This document shows, in pieces, positions 33,321 to 43,107 of a DNA stretch of 64,000 nucleotides; the stretch's first letter is position 1, and each line of letters begins with the position of its first letter. Source of the stretch: Psychroflexus aurantiacus (GTDB lineage Bacteria > Bacteroidota > Bacteroidia > Flavobacteriales > Flavobacteriaceae); NCBI RefSeq assembly GCF_010820555.1, contig NZ_JAAIKD010000002.1, forward strand, positions 434,001-498,000, written 5' to 3'. Under the pieces are notes generated by a model. The model made no database searches. It worked only from the letters and a program-made list of their open reading frames with translations, and was not told where the DNA came from. The translations under genes and the position numbers were made by a program.

Positions 33321-36300
33321 CTATTCAGATTCTTTAGAATTAGATTGAGCATTTTGGACCCGGGCTCTGCTGGAGGGGCTTACTTTTTCCTGAAGCCATT
33401 GAAAAACGACAAAGAGCACAGGAATGACAAAGACCCCGATGACAGTACCTACCAGTAAGCCGCCTGCAGCTCCGGTTCCAATGGAGTTGTTTCCCTTGGC
33501 GCCTACACCCGTAGCCAGCACCAGCGGAAGCAGTCCTAATATAAAAGCAAAGGACGTCATCAAAATGGGTCTTAACCTGACTTTGGCACCGTCCAGAGCA
33601 GCATCGTAAATACTCATGCCTTCATTTCGCCGCTGTATGGCAAATTCAACAATCAAAATGGCATTTTTGGCCAGCAGACCTACCAGCATAATCAGGGCGA
33701 TCTGGAAATAAATATTGTTTTGCAGGCCTGTGAGATAAGTACTCCAAAAGGCCCCTGCAACGCCGATGGGCAATGAGAAAATCACGGCGAACGGAAGTAA
33801 ATAGCTTTCATACTGAGCGGCCAGAAAAAAGTAAACGAAAAGAATACTCAATCCGAATATGACAATCGACTGACCGCTGGCTGCAATTTCTTCCCGTGTA
33901 ATTCCTGAAAACGCAATATCAAATTCGCTTCCAAGCTGCTCATCGGCTACCTCTCGGATCGATTGTATGGCGTCACCAGAGCTAAATCCGGGAGCGGTAC
34001 TGCCGTTAATGGTTACCGCATTGTAGAGATTGAATCTGTTGATCACCTGAGGTCCGTAAGCCCTTTCGAGGCTGACAAATTCAGAGACCGGTGCATTTTC
34101 TCCGGAAGGCAGTCTAACAAAAATACTGTTCAGACTTTCTTCATCATCACGGTCTTCCGGCAAAGCCTGGACAAATACCCGGTATTGTTTTCCAAATCTT
34201 GAAAAGTTAGACACAAAAAAACCGCCTACATAGGATTGCATGGCCGATAAAACATCATTGACAGTTAAGCCACTGGCTTTGATTTTGGGCACATTTAAAT
34301 CCATGTCGTACTGAGGGAATTCTGTACTAAACGAAGAGTTGGCAAAAGCGATGGAAGGTTTCTGAAATAAACCGCCCACAAACTTTTCAGCTTTTTGATC
34401 CAAACCGGTTAGAGGTCCTGAAGCTTTATCGAGTAGTTGTACTTCAAAACCATCAGCTGCACCGTATCCGGGAACACTCGGGGGAGTGAAGAACTGAATC
34501 TGGGCATCCGGTATCGATGCCGTAACCTGATTTAATTTGTCGACTATAGCTTCGATTTCGGTCTCATCGGTAGTGCGTTTTTCCCAGTTGTCAAGTATGA
34601 TAAACCCCTGGGCATAGGAACTTCCAGCCCCTGAGAAAAAGTTCCTGCCTGTAATAAGCGAAGCCGTTCGAATTCCTTCTATATCCTGAATGCGGTCATA
34701 TACATCTTCTGTAGCCTGAAAGGTTCTGTCCAGGGAAGAACCTACCGGCAATCCCATGTTCATAAAGACAACACCCCGGTCTTCTGTAGGGACGAAACCT
34801 GTTGGCGTCAGTTCGTTGGCAAAATAAATGGAGACTCCGGCTATGACCAAAATAAGAAGCGTCACCCATTTTTGTCTCACCAGAAATTTTAAAGAGTGAA
34901 TGTACTTGCCTCGGATAGCATTGAATCCGGCATTGAAGGCGTTATAAAAACGCTGTAACAGGCCGGGCTGCTCTTTCTGTGCTTTGGGTGGCTTTAAAAA
35001 CAAGGCACATAAGGCCGGACTTAAGGTCAGGGCATTGATGGCTGAAATGATAATAGCGACAATTAAGGTCACCCCAAACTGCTCATAAAACACGCCTGCG
35101 GGACCTTTGATAAAAGTGATGGGAATAAATACCGCGGCCATCACCAGCGTAATGGAGACGATGGCACCGCCAATCTCATTCATGGCCGACACAGAAGCTT
35201 CTTTGGCATCCTGTGCACCGCCTTCCAGCTTGGCATAGACCGCTTCCACAACCACGATGGCGTCATCCACCACAATACCAATAGCCAGCACAAGCGCAAA
35301 CAGGGTGAGTAAATTGATGGAGTAACCAAACAGGTTCAGGAAAAAGAAGGTCCCAATGATAGACACGGGTACAGCAATGGCAGGTATTAAAGTGGATTTG
35401 AAGTCCTGTAAAAACAGAAACACCACCAGAAATACAAGCAGAAAGGCTTCGATAAGTGTTTTTTTAACCTTGGAGATCGACGCCGTTAAGAATTCGTTGG
35501 TGTCATAATTTACAAGGTACTCAATACCTGACGGAAAATTTTCTTCGAGCTCCTCCATTTTGACATAGATCTTCTCAATGATTTCCTGGGCATTCGACCC
35601 CGGGGTTTGAAAAATACCAAAGTTTACCCCGGGGTAACCGCTGCTTCGTGAAAGCGAATTGTAGGAGAAGGCATCCAGTTCAACTTTGGCTACATCTTTT
35701 ACTCTTAAAAACTGATTATTATCAAACGTCTTCAGGATGATATTGCCATAGTCTTCAGAGGTCTTGAGTCTGCCTTTATAGGTGATGACATATTCAAAGG
35801 CTTTTCCGGCATTTTGCCCGACGGCGCCCGGGGCAGCCTCCTGACTTTGTTCTCTTATGGCGGCGATGACTTCGGTGGCATTCAGACCATAATTGGCCAT
35901 TTTTTCCGGATCCAGCCAAACCCGCATGGAGTAATCTTTACCCCCAAACACAGATACATTGGAAACGCCATTGATACGCTCTAATTCTGGCTTTATATTG
36001 ATGTTCAGATAATTTTGAACATAGGTATCCGAGTAATCCTCGTTGGTTGAATATAAGGCAGAATAAAGCAAAGCCGAATTTTGCTGTTTTGAGGTGATGA
36101 CCCCACTTCTAAGGACCTCATCGGGAAGTACGGCATTTGCCCGCGCGACCCTGTTCTGAACGTTTACAGCCGCAATATCCGGGTCGTACTGCTGTTCAAA
36201 AAATACTGTAATCGTTGCACTTCCGTTATTACTGGCCGAAGAGGTGATGTATGTCATGCCCTCCACGCCGTTGATTTGCTCTTCTATAGGAATGATAACA

Positions 36301-36479
36301 CTCTCCAGAATAGTCTGCGCATTAGCGCCCGGAAAACTGGTCGTGACCTGCACCGTTGGTGGAGCAATATCAGGATACTGGGTAACCGGGAGTTCCTGAA
36401 TTCCAAGTATGCCCAGCATGACCAGAATGATGGAAACCACTGTAGATAAAACCGGCCGTTCTATAAATGTTTTAAGCAT
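33321..36479 (-). CDS. RND multidrug efflux permease (AcrB/HAE1-type)
   Basis: The 1052-residue inner-membrane protein starts MLKTFIERPVLSTVVSIIL. It has twelve expected transmembrane helices, the TM4 proton-relay aspartates in LAIGIVVDDAIVVVEAV, and the HAE1 segments PGANAQTILESVI, FVPTEDRGV and LVGLLAKNAILIVEFA. It exports hydrophobic drugs or bile- and lipid-like compounds in exchange for protons, in complex with the adjacent AcrA-like and TolC-like proteins. Confidence 0.97.
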   Translation of the reverse strand: MLKTFIERPVLSTVVSIILVMLGILGIQELPVTQYPDIAPPTVQVTTSFPGANAQTILESVIIPIEEQINGVEGMTYITSSASNNGSATITVFFEQQYDPDIAAVNVQNRVARANAVLPDEVLRSGVITSKQQNSALLYSALYSTNEDYSDTYVQNYLNINIKPELERINGVSNVSVFGGKDYSMRVWLDPEKMANYGLNATEVIAAIREQSQEAAPGAVGQNAGKAFEYVITYKGRLKTSEDYGNIILKTFDNNQFLRVKDVAKVELDAFSYNSLSRSSGYPGVNFGIFQTPGSNAQEIIEKIYVKMEELEENFPSGIEYLVNYDTNEFLTASISKVKKTLIEAFLLVFLVVFLFLQDFKSTLIPAIAVPVSIIGTFFFLNLFGYSINLLTLFALVLAIGIVVDDAIVVVEAVYAKLEGGAQDAKEASVSAMNEIGGAIVSITLVMAAVFIPITFIKGPAGVFYEQFGVTLIVAIIISAINALTLSPALCALFLKPPKAQKEQPGLLQRFYNAFNAGFNAIRGKYIHSLKFLVRQKWVTLLILVIAGVSIYFANELTPTGFVPTEDRGVVFMNMGLPVGSSLDRTFQATEDVYDRIQDIEGIRTASLITGRNFFSGAGSSYAQGFIILDNWEKRTTDETEIEAIVDKLNQVTASIPDAQIQFFTPPSVPGYGAADGFEVQLLDKASGPLTGLDQKAEKFVGGLFQKPSIAFANSSFSTEFPQYDMDLNVPKIKASGLTVNDVLSAMQSYVGGFFVSNFSRFGKQYRVFVQALPEDRDDEESLNSIFVRLPSGENAPVSEFVSLERAYGPQVINRFNLYNAVTINGSTAPGFSSGDAIQSIREVADEQLGSEFDIAFSGITREEIAASGQSIVIFGLSILFVYFFLAAQYESYLLPFAVIFSLPIGVAGAFWSTYLTGLQNNIYFQIALIMLVGLLAKNAILIVEFAIQRRNEGMSIYDAALDGAKVRLRPILMTSFAFILGLLPLVLATGVGAKGNNSIGTGAAGGLLVGTVIGVFVIPVLFVVFQWLQEKVSPSSRARVQNAQSNSKESE

Positions 36480-36484
36480 ATCTT

Positions 36485-37603
36485 CTATTTAAAAACTGTA
36501 TCAAATGAATTGACAATGGAATCCATGGTAGAGGAGACCGGGTTGATTTTATCGTTGTTTTTCACCTTATTGACTCCACTTCCTACTATTTTTTCTCCTT
36601 TTTGAAGTCCCGATCCGATGACGAGGTAGGGATCGGCCCGCCTGGTTTCAACAGCCTTTTCAGTCACGGTAGAATCCGATGCATTAAACAGGAATACAAA
36701 TTCTTTTCCCTGTCTGGAGAAGGTAGAAACCCTGGGGACCAAGACAGCATCCTGTATATAATTTGGAATTCGAATCTTACCGGTTAAGCCGTCTTTTAAA
36801 ATCAGATTGGCATTTTCGAATGTTGCCCGAAACCTGAGGGTTCCCGTTTCTGGGTTGACCTGGCTCGAGATGCTAGTGATTTTTCCTTTTTTATCGTAAA
36901 CCTGTCCGTTAGGCAGGATCAAAACGACCTCGGGAAAAGAAGAGATCAAACTGGATTCCCCTTTAGAATTCTGATTGAACTTCATGAGCATATTCAGATA
37001 ATCTTTTTCGTTCACAGAGAAGTAGGCAAACACTTTATCGGTTTTTACAACCCTGGTCAGAGGGAGTCTGTCGGCAGGGTTGATCAAAGCTCCATCTCTG
37101 TAATTAATGCTTCCTATATAACCGTCCACCGGACTTTTTATAGTCGCATAACCTACACTGGCTGAAATGCTGTTCAGGTTGCTTTTTGCGGTTTCTAACC
37201 GGGCTTTAGCCGTTTGCAGCTGATTCTCACTTACAATATTTTTTTCCACCAGGGGCCTGAGTTTTTCAACTTCAATTTGAGCTGCATTCACCTGTGCTCT
37301 TGCCGCGGAAGCTTCACCGCTGAGACTTTCGGTCTCAAGTTCAAATAGAGTTTCACCTTTCTTTACCGCAGATCCTTCTTCAACCAGTACATTTAAAATG
37401 TATCCGGAAACTTTGGCCCGGATATCACTGCTTATAATGCCTTGCAGTTGAGTTGGATATTCAGAATTCGTTGTGATGTCTCGGGTAGCCACTTCAATAA
37501 CGGGCAACTCAGGTGGAGGAGGTGTCTGCTGCTGACCTTGATTTTGACAGGAAGCTGCCAGTAAGGCTGAAACAGCAAGGAGAATAATGCGTTTATTTTT
37601 CAT
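36485..37603 (-). CDS. RND efflux membrane-fusion protein (AcrA-like lipoprotein)
   Basis: The 372-residue precursor has a lipobox (LLAASC) and a proline-rich linker. The biotinyl-lipoyl-like half motifs are IRAKVSGYILNVLVEEGSAV and SVGYATIKSPVDGYIG, split by a helical hairpin. Beta-barrel and membrane-proximal domains follow. It bridges the RND permease and the outer-membrane channel. It follows the GbsR-like regulator gene by 26 bp on the same strand. Confidence 0.95.
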   Translation of the reverse strand: MKNKRIILLAVSALLAASCQNQGQQQTPPPPELPVIEVATRDITTNSEYPTQLQGIISSDIRAKVSGYILNVLVEEGSAVKKGETLFELETESLSGEASAARAQVNAAQIEVEKLRPLVEKNIVSENQLQTAKARLETAKSNLNSISASVGYATIKSPVDGYIGSINYRDGALINPADRLPLTRVVKTDKVFAYFSVNEKDYLNMLMKFNQNSKGESSLISSFPEVVLILPNGQVYDKKGKITSISSQVNPETGTLRFRATFENANLILKDGLTGKIRIPNYIQDAVLVPRVSTFSRQGKEFVFLFNASDSTVTEKAVETRRADPYLVIGSGLQKGEKIVGSGVNKVKNNDKINPVSSTMDSIVNSFDTVFK

Positions 37604-37629
37604 AAGGATCTAGTTTATGACTTGTTTCT

Positions 37630-38088
37630 TTAAGAATCTTTAAGGTTTCTAAGATGTTTTTTTTGGTTTTCAAGATGTGTTCTGAAGATGCTGACAAGTT
37701 TTTTATTAAAATCCTGATCTACTTTATGTCGAATAATTTTGGAAAGCATGTCGATTTCTTTAGTGGTTTCTTCCAAATGTAACTCCAGGGTCTTTTTTAA
37801 AAAATCGCGTTTGGTCTTAAAGTAGCGTTTTCTCTTGTCGTCTTTAAATATGAAATCAACGCGTCCTTCTTCAATTAAAAAATTCAACTGGTTTGAAATC
37901 GAGCTTTTACTGGCTCCTGTAAAGTCTTTAATCTCTTCGAAGCTAAGTGCTTCAATTTTTTCTAAAATAAGCAGGGCATATATCTTTGCTGCCAAAGGAG
38001 GCAGATGCTGTTCTTTCTCAAGATGCAGGCTCAATTCCTTTTCAAGCTCAGGATGGCAGGTCTGTGTAGAATCGTGATTCGATTTCAT
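37630..38088 (-). CDS. GbsR/MarR-type repressor of the efflux operon
   Basis: The 152-residue protein has a winged helix: LPPLAAKIYALLILEKIEALSFEEIKDFTGASKSSISNQLNFLIEEGRVDF, followed by KDDKRKRYFK and a long C-terminal helix for dimerisation. This is the GbsR branch common in front of flavobacterial efflux operons. It is the first gene of the operon, and a 20-bp dyad lies 18 bp upstream of its start, consistent with autoregulation. Confidence 0.88.
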   Translation of the reverse strand: MKSNHDSTQTCHPELEKELSLHLEKEQHLPPLAAKIYALLILEKIEALSFEEIKDFTGASKSSISNQLNFLIEEGRVDFIFKDDKRKRYFKTKRDFLKKTLELHLEETTKEIDMLSKIIRHKVDQDFNKKLVSIFRTHLENQKKHLRNLKDS

Positions 38089-38105
38089 GCACCAAAACTA
38101 ATTTT

Positions 38106-38125
38106 AGTTCGGTTTCAAACGAACT
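38106..38125 (-). promoter_or_regulatory. Candidate operator of the efflux operon
   Basis: AGTTCGGTTTCAAACGAACT is a near-perfect 20-bp dyad (arms AGTTCG/CGAACT plus partial inner symmetry) 18 bp upstream of the gbsR-like start. Its place between regulator start and promoter region suits repression by the encoded GbsR/MarR protein. The rest of the gap to 38433 shows nothing clear. Confidence 0.6.
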
Positions 38126-38433
38126 GCTTGACTATAAATAAATGTTAAGCTTTGGTTTTTTCACAAGACCTGGTAGACTCTGATTGTTGGAATTGGAATT
38201 TACTGTCTTAAAATAAATACGAACAGATGGTGACTCATGGATCAAAAAATTTAGTCCATTTAGAACTGCTTTAGCTTCATGCTGGGTTTGGATCCAATAA
38301 AAAAATGTAAAACTGGAGCAATGCTAAAAGTTATACCTGCAGGTATCCCATGCTGTTGCATAGAATGGTCTAGGTTTCAGATATAAAATGAAAGGATTTG
38401 TAGAATTAACAATAAATTAAAACAATGTCTGAT

Positions 38434-38461
38434 ATTGTCTAATTTAATTAAGATACTTTTG
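38434..38461 (+). promoter_or_regulatory. Bacteroidetes-type promoter of the fasciclin gene
   Basis: ATTG at 38434-38437 and TACTTTTG at 38454-38461, separated by 16 bp, fit the -33 TTTG / -7 TAnnTTTG consensus. The start codon is 21 bp downstream, so the leader is short. Confidence 0.65.
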
Positions 38462-38481
38462 AACAAATAAAAAGTATAACT

Positions 38482-39063
38482 ATGAAAAGATTAATTTTAA
38501 GTTTGAGTGTAATTGCAATGATTGCGTTTACCTCTTGTAAAAACAACGAAAGCAAAGAAAGCGAGGCACAGCAGGAAGAAGCTGCTATGGATTCTGAAGA
38601 AACAATGTCTGAGGGACAAACTGTTGTCGAAATTGCCGTGGGTAATGAAGACTTCAGTACCCTGGTAACAGCTGTTCAGGCGGCGGAGCTTGTTGAGACT
38701 CTAAACAGTGAAGGTCCATTCACCGTATTTGCACCTACCAATGCTGCATTTGCGAAATTACCTGAAGGGACTGTAGCTACTTTGGTAGAACCAGAAAACA
38801 AAGAAAAGCTAACCAGTATTTTGACTTACCATGTTGTTTCCGGCGAATTTATGGCTGCAGATGTTGTAGCGGCTATCAATGACAACGGTGGAAGTTTTGT
38901 AATTCCAACGGTACAAGGTGAAGAACTAACTGCGACTCTGAAAGGAGAAAGCGTTGTTCTAACGGATGCCAACGGTAATAAATCGACAGTAGTTATGGCA
39001 GATGTTGATGCATCAAACGGAGTAATCCATGCTATAGATGCTGTAGTTATGCCAAAATCATAA
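38482..39063 (+). CDS. Fasciclin-domain lipoprotein
   Basis: The 193-residue precursor has a lipobox (FTSC) and an acidic, serine-rich linker. One FAS1 domain follows, with conserved segments DFSTLVTAVQAAELVETL, GPFTVFAPTNAAFAKLP (H1 box), LTYHVV and ASNGVIHAIDAVVMP (H2 box). FAS1 domains act in cell adhesion at the surface. It is monocistronic, with its own promoter and terminator. Confidence 0.95.
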   Translation: MKRLILSLSVIAMIAFTSCKNNESKESEAQQEEAAMDSEETMSEGQTVVEIAVGNEDFSTLVTAVQAAELVETLNSEGPFTVFAPTNAAFAKLPEGTVATLVEPENKEKLTSILTYHVVSGEFMAADVVAAINDNGGSFVIPTVQGEELTATLKGESVVLTDANGNKSTVVMADVDASNGVIHAIDAVVMPKS

Positions 39064-39083
39064 GCATTATCTTATTACAGATG

Positions 39084-39112
39084 AAACCCTTCAGCGATGA
39101 AGGGTTTTTTTT
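39084..39112 (+). terminator. Rho-independent terminator after the fasciclin gene
   Basis: AAACCCTTCA pairs with TGAAGGGTTT around a GCGA loop and is followed by T to 39112. The 180-bp stretch after it to 39292 holds no clear feature. Confidence 0.92.
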
Positions 39113-39292
39113 ATGCCCGGTTTTGAGCGATTTAAAATGTCAGGGTGTTCCGCAGCCGTTCAGAATAAACTGGTTTGCGGAAGCTGCAGCTAAATTATTT
39201 TGGTTACTTTTATATTGTTAACTAAGTATGATTAGAGTTCAACTGGTATAGAAGAGCACAACTGAATACAACAGGTTTAATGTATAAATTTC

Positions 39293-39718
39293 ATGTCTTA
39301 TTCCCCTTCTATTTTTATAACCGTGGATGCTGTGGTCATTTCAAAAGAAGAACAGCATAGGTTTGTATTGCTGATCAAGAGAAAGAAGGAACCTTATAAA
39401 AATCAATGGGCAGTTCCAGGTGGCTTTGTTGAAAAAGACGAGCTGGTCAAGCGTGCATGTCAGCGTGAATTGAACGAAGAAACCGGACTGGATCTGGATG
39501 AAAAAGACCTTTTGTTTTTAGATTATTACGATCAGATTGATCGGGATCCCAGAAGCAGAACCATAAGCTTTGCTTTTAGGGCTGTCACCCCTACAAGAGC
39601 GGAAGTGAAAGGGAATGATGATGCCGAGGAAGCGCGCTGGTTCGATGTTCAGGACTTGCCAGAATTAGCCTTCGACCATTCTGAAATGATACAGGATGCC
39701 CTGCACAAAACCCTTTAA
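39293..39718 (+). CDS. NUDIX hydrolase
   Basis: The 141-residue protein has the complete NUDIX box GGFVEKDELVKRACQRELNE plus ETGLD (about residues 44-67), preceded by NQWAVPG. It hydrolyses a nucleoside diphosphate linked to another moiety. The segment SYSPSIFITVDAVVI resembles NrtR/ADP-ribose pyrophosphatase-type NUDIX domains, but no C-terminal winged helix is present, so it is an enzyme and not the NrtR regulator. It precedes the thioesterase gene by 12 bp. Confidence 0.92.
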   Translation: MSYSPSIFITVDAVVISKEEQHRFVLLIKRKKEPYKNQWAVPGGFVEKDELVKRACQRELNEETGLDLDEKDLLFLDYYDQIDRDPRSRTISFAFRAVTPTRAEVKGNDDAEEARWFDVQDLPELAFDHSEMIQDALHKTL

Positions 39719-39730
39719 AATTTAAACACT

Positions 39731-40120
39731 ATGAGATTTCATACCAGAAAATGGGTCAAACCCGGAGATTTAAATCCCAATGGAACTTTATTTGGAGGAC
39801 AGCTTCTGGCCTGGATTGATGAAGAAGCGGCATTATATTCTATCATCCAGCTGGAAAATCAAAAAACCGTCACCAAATTCATGAGTGAAATCGATTTCAA
39901 AAGTTCCGCCAGACAAGGCGATATAGTTGAAATCGGGATTGAAGTGGTCAAATTCGGATCCGCCTCTCTTACCTTAAAATGCGAAGTCAGAAATAAAATG
40001 ACCAGACAGACCATCATCGTGGTGGACAAAATCGTCATGGTTAGCCTGGATGAAGCGGGCAATGCGAAACCTCACGGGAAAACTAAAGTCGAATTCGTAA
40101 AAGACAGATTAGAGCATTAA
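39731..40120 (+). CDS. Hotdog-fold acyl-CoA thioesterase
   Basis: The 129-residue protein fits the YciA/BACH-type hotdog thioesterases: PGDLNPNGTLFGGQLLAWIDEEAALY (hot-dog helix with the catalytic acidic residues), FKSSARQGDIVEIGIEVVKFGSASLTLKCEV. It cleaves acyl-CoA to free acid and CoA in the cytosol. It is probably co-transcribed with the NUDIX gene and converges on the DUF3817 gene, with 4-bp overlap of stop codons. Confidence 0.88.
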   Translation: MRFHTRKWVKPGDLNPNGTLFGGQLLAWIDEEAALYSIIQLENQKTVTKFMSEIDFKSSARQGDIVEIGIEVVKFGSASLTLKCEVRNKMTRQTIIVVDKIVMVSLDEAGNAKPHGKTKVEFVKDRLEH

Positions 40121-40428
40121 GGCTTAGGTAAGTACCTGCGTTCCACGATAAAGGGACCGAAAGGCAAAATAGAGCTGAGAAATACGATCAAGAGAATTTT
40201 GACAGACCAGCCTAGTTTTTCATACATCCAGTAGCCACCCAACAGGTATAAAATAAACAGGATGCCGTGAGCCATCCCTACAATGCTTACATATTCCGGC
40301 AGATCCCAAATGTATTTTAAAGGCATGGCTACGAAAAGCAGTAAGAGAAATGAAACGGCTTCAAGAATGCTTATCCATCTAAATGCGGTAATTGATCTGT
40401 CCTCTTTTGACATAATTATTTTTTTCAA
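40117..40428 (-). CDS. DUF3817-type small membrane protein
   Basis: The 103-residue protein has three hydrophobic segments and the family pattern FRWISILEAVSFLLLLFVAMPLKY and GMAHGILFILYLLGGY. It sits in the inner membrane; function is unknown. It is divergent from galE. Confidence 0.85.
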   Translation of the reverse strand: MKKIIMSKEDRSITAFRWISILEAVSFLLLLFVAMPLKYIWDLPEYVSIVGMAHGILFILYLLGGYWMYEKLGWSVKILLIVFLSSILPFGPFIVERRYLPKP

Positions 40429-40496
40429 AAATAGGATTTACCTGAGTTATACCTGTCAATTTTCGTAATTTGCATACTAAATTTAACACATCTAAA

Positions 40497-41510
40497 ATGA
40501 AAATACTAGTTACGGGAGGGCTTGGTTTTATTGGCTCACATACCGTTGTCGCTCTCCAGGATAAAGGCTATGAGGTCCTTATCCTGGATGACTTGTCCAA
40601 TTCTTCTTTAAAAGTACTTGAGGGCATCACCAAAATTACCTCGAAAACGCCTGCATTTCATAAACTCGATTTAAGAGATAAATCCAGTCTTCAGGATTTC
40701 TTTTCCAAACATCAGGACATTTCCGGAGTTATTCATTTTGCAGCCTCCAAAGCTGTAGGCGAAAGTGTAGAGAATCCGCTTTTGTATTATGAAAACAACC
40801 TTGCAGCGCTGTCCTACCTGCTTCAGAACTTAGTCCTTTTACCGGAACAGAATATCATTTTCAGTTCTTCCTGTACGGTTTACGGGGAGGCCGATGAACT
40901 CCCTATTTCTGAATCGGCTCCCATCAAAAAAGCGATGTCCCCGTATGGAAATACCAAGCAGATAGGCGAGGAGATCATTTCCGACACCTGTGCTGCTCAC
41001 GATAAACTGAAAGCCATTGCCCTGAGGTACTTTAATCCGATTGGGGCGCATCCTACTGCCGAAATCGGAGAACTGCCCATCGGAACTCCACAGAATTTAG
41101 TCCCTTTTATCACCCAGACGGCCATTGGAAAACGCCAGGAATTGTCGGTATATGGTAAGGATTACCCCACTGAAGACGGGACCTGCATCCGGGATTACAT
41201 TCATGTGATGGATTTGGCTGAAGCCCATGTGGTGGCTCTGGAACGCCTGATGAGTTCCCAAAGTAAGGAGAACTTTGAAGTCTTCAACGTAGGTACAGGC
41301 ATTGGTTCTTCGGTGCTGGAAGTAATTGAGGCTTTTGAGAAAGCTTCCGGGGAAAAACTGAATTACAAGATTGTAGACAGGCGACCGGGAGATGTTATAG
41401 CCGCTTATGCAGACACTCAGAAAGCCAATAAAACCCTGGGCTGGCATTACCAAAGAAATCTGGAACAGGCCTTAAAAGATGCCTGGGCATGGGAGAAGAA
41501 ACAGGTATAA
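40497..41510 (+). CDS. galE: UDP-glucose 4-epimerase
   Basis: The ATG at 40497 gives a 337-residue protein that starts directly with the NAD-binding strand (MKILVTGGLGFIGSHT); an in-frame start at 40470 adds only nine non-conserved residues. It has the active-site SSSCTVYG and YGNTK and the GalE-specific segment LRYFNPIGAHPTAEIGE. It interconverts UDP-glucose and UDP-galactose for envelope polysaccharides and galactose use. It is followed 24 bp later by nnrDE. Confidence 0.95.
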   Translation: MKILVTGGLGFIGSHTVVALQDKGYEVLILDDLSNSSLKVLEGITKITSKTPAFHKLDLRDKSSLQDFFSKHQDISGVIHFAASKAVGESVENPLLYYENNLAALSYLLQNLVLLPEQNIIFSSSCTVYGEADELPISESAPIKKAMSPYGNTKQIGEEIISDTCAAHDKLKAIALRYFNPIGAHPTAEIGELPIGTPQNLVPFITQTAIGKRQELSVYGKDYPTEDGTCIRDYIHVMDLAEAHVVALERLMSSQSKENFEVFNVGTGIGSSVLEVIEAFEKASGEKLNYKIVDRRPGDVIAAYADTQKANKTLGWHYQRNLEQALKDAWAWEKKQV

Positions 41511-41534
41511 GATAATTTTTTAAACCCTTAACTC

Positions 41535-43070
41535 ATGAAAATTTTAGAGGCTTCACAACTGGCAGACCTGGACAGCTATAGCTGCAAAGAACAAAACATA
41601 AGCTCTTGGGAACTGATGGAACGCGCCGCGGGTTTGGCCTACGAAGAGATTAAAACCAGACTAAACTCAGCTACTCAACAAATAAAAGTCCTCGCAGGTC
41701 CTGGTAATAACGGGGGAGACGGACTTGCCATTGCTTATTTTTTGGCTCAGGATGGCTGGGATGTCGACGTCTTCTTAGTCAATTTTACTTCCTCAAGGTC
41801 TCCGGATAACCAGAAAAACCTTGTTCGTCTCAAAAACCAGGCTAAGTCTAACATCCGGGAATTGACTGAAGATTCTGAACTCCCTGAATTCACTTCAGAG
41901 GATCTTGTGATAGATGCCATCTTTGGGGTAGGTCTCAATCGGTCCATGCCAGAGTTCGTTCAGAAACTGGCCAGAAAGCATAACGGCTCGGCTTCCCAGT
42001 GCATCTGCATCGATGTCCCAAGCGGCATGTACCTGGATCAGTCTCCGGGTGAGGACGAGGCCGTTTTTCAGTCGGATCTAATTCTTACGTTTCAAACGCC
42101 CAAACTTCCCTTTTATCTGCCCGATTATTCGGGGGTTGTAGGCGAAGTGAAAATCATAGACATCGGTTTAAGCCAGAAACGCCTCAGCGAAATTTCTTCT
42201 GAATTAAATCTCGTTGACTTAAGTCTGGCAAAAAAGCTTTATCGACCCAGACCCAGATTTTCACATAAAGGCACATACGGTCATGCGGTTCTGATTGGTG
42301 GAAGTGAGTTGATGCTGGGAAGTGTTATCCTGTCTTCCAAATCCTGTATGCATTCCGGGGTGGGCAAGACCAGTGTGCTGATGCCTAGTCGAGGTCATTC
42401 GGCCCTGATACAGCATTTGCCGGAGGCTATGCTTGTGGAGAATGCATCGGAGGATTTTATCAGCGATCAGGACCTTGGTTTTAACGCAGATGCCATCGGA
42501 ATTGGCATCGGTATCGGCACTTCAGAAGCTGCCTTAAGCGCTTTAGGCGCCTGGCTGGAAAAGGCTGACTGCCCTTTGGTGATCGATGCGGATGCCCTGA
42601 ATCTTATCGCTGAGCACATAACGCTTAAGGATAAGAAACGCTTGCGTACCCTGGATGGGCAGGTTCCGAAGAAATCCATCTTAACCCCACATCCGGGTGA
42701 GCTCCGGAGACTGGTAGGAAGCTGGAAAGACGATTTTGAAAAACTAAATTTGATCAAAGACTTCTCCAAACAATTCGATGTGATTGTACTGGCAAAAGAT
42801 GCTTACAGCCTTTGTGTTTATCAGGATCAGGTCTTCGTGAATTCCACGGGCAATTCAGGAATGGCAACCGCCGGAAGTGGAGATGTGCTTACCGGATTGC
42901 TGACCGGTCTGCTGGCACAGGGATACTCAAGCCTGAATGCCGCTGTATTGGGTATGTTTTTGCATGGTTTAGCCGGGGATTTGGCTGCTGAAGAAATGTC
43001 GGAAGAAAGTCTGACCGCTTCGGATATTATAAGATATTTCGGAGATTCTTTTTCAAAACTGAAAGCCTAA
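41535..43070 (+). CDS. nnr: Bifunctional NAD(P)HX epimerase / ADP-dependent NAD(P)HX dehydratase
   Basis: The 511-residue fusion repairs damaged (hydrated) NADH and NADPH. The N-terminal YjeF_N epimerase (1-215) has AGPGNNGGDGLAIA and DAIFGVGL. The C-terminal ribokinase-like dehydratase (230-505) has FSHKGTYGHAVLIGGS, ILTPHPGELRRLV and the phosphate-binding NSGMATAGSGDVLTGLL. Both active sites look intact. It lies in the same direction as galE and hutH. Confidence 0.96.
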   Translation: MKILEASQLADLDSYSCKEQNISSWELMERAAGLAYEEIKTRLNSATQQIKVLAGPGNNGGDGLAIAYFLAQDGWDVDVFLVNFTSSRSPDNQKNLVRLKNQAKSNIRELTEDSELPEFTSEDLVIDAIFGVGLNRSMPEFVQKLARKHNGSASQCICIDVPSGMYLDQSPGEDEAVFQSDLILTFQTPKLPFYLPDYSGVVGEVKIIDIGLSQKRLSEISSELNLVDLSLAKKLYRPRPRFSHKGTYGHAVLIGGSELMLGSVILSSKSCMHSGVGKTSVLMPSRGHSALIQHLPEAMLVENASEDFISDQDLGFNADAIGIGIGIGTSEAALSALGAWLEKADCPLVIDADALNLIAEHITLKDKKRLRTLDGQVPKKSILTPHPGELRRLVGSWKDDFEKLNLIKDFSKQFDVIVLAKDAYSLCVYQDQVFVNSTGNSGMATAGSGDVLTGLLTGLLAQGYSSLNAAVLGMFLHGLAGDLAAEEMSEESLTASDIIRYFGDSFSKLKA

Positions 43071-43107
43071 ACAAGTCTTAAATCTTATCTTTGAAAAAAG
43101 ATATTTC

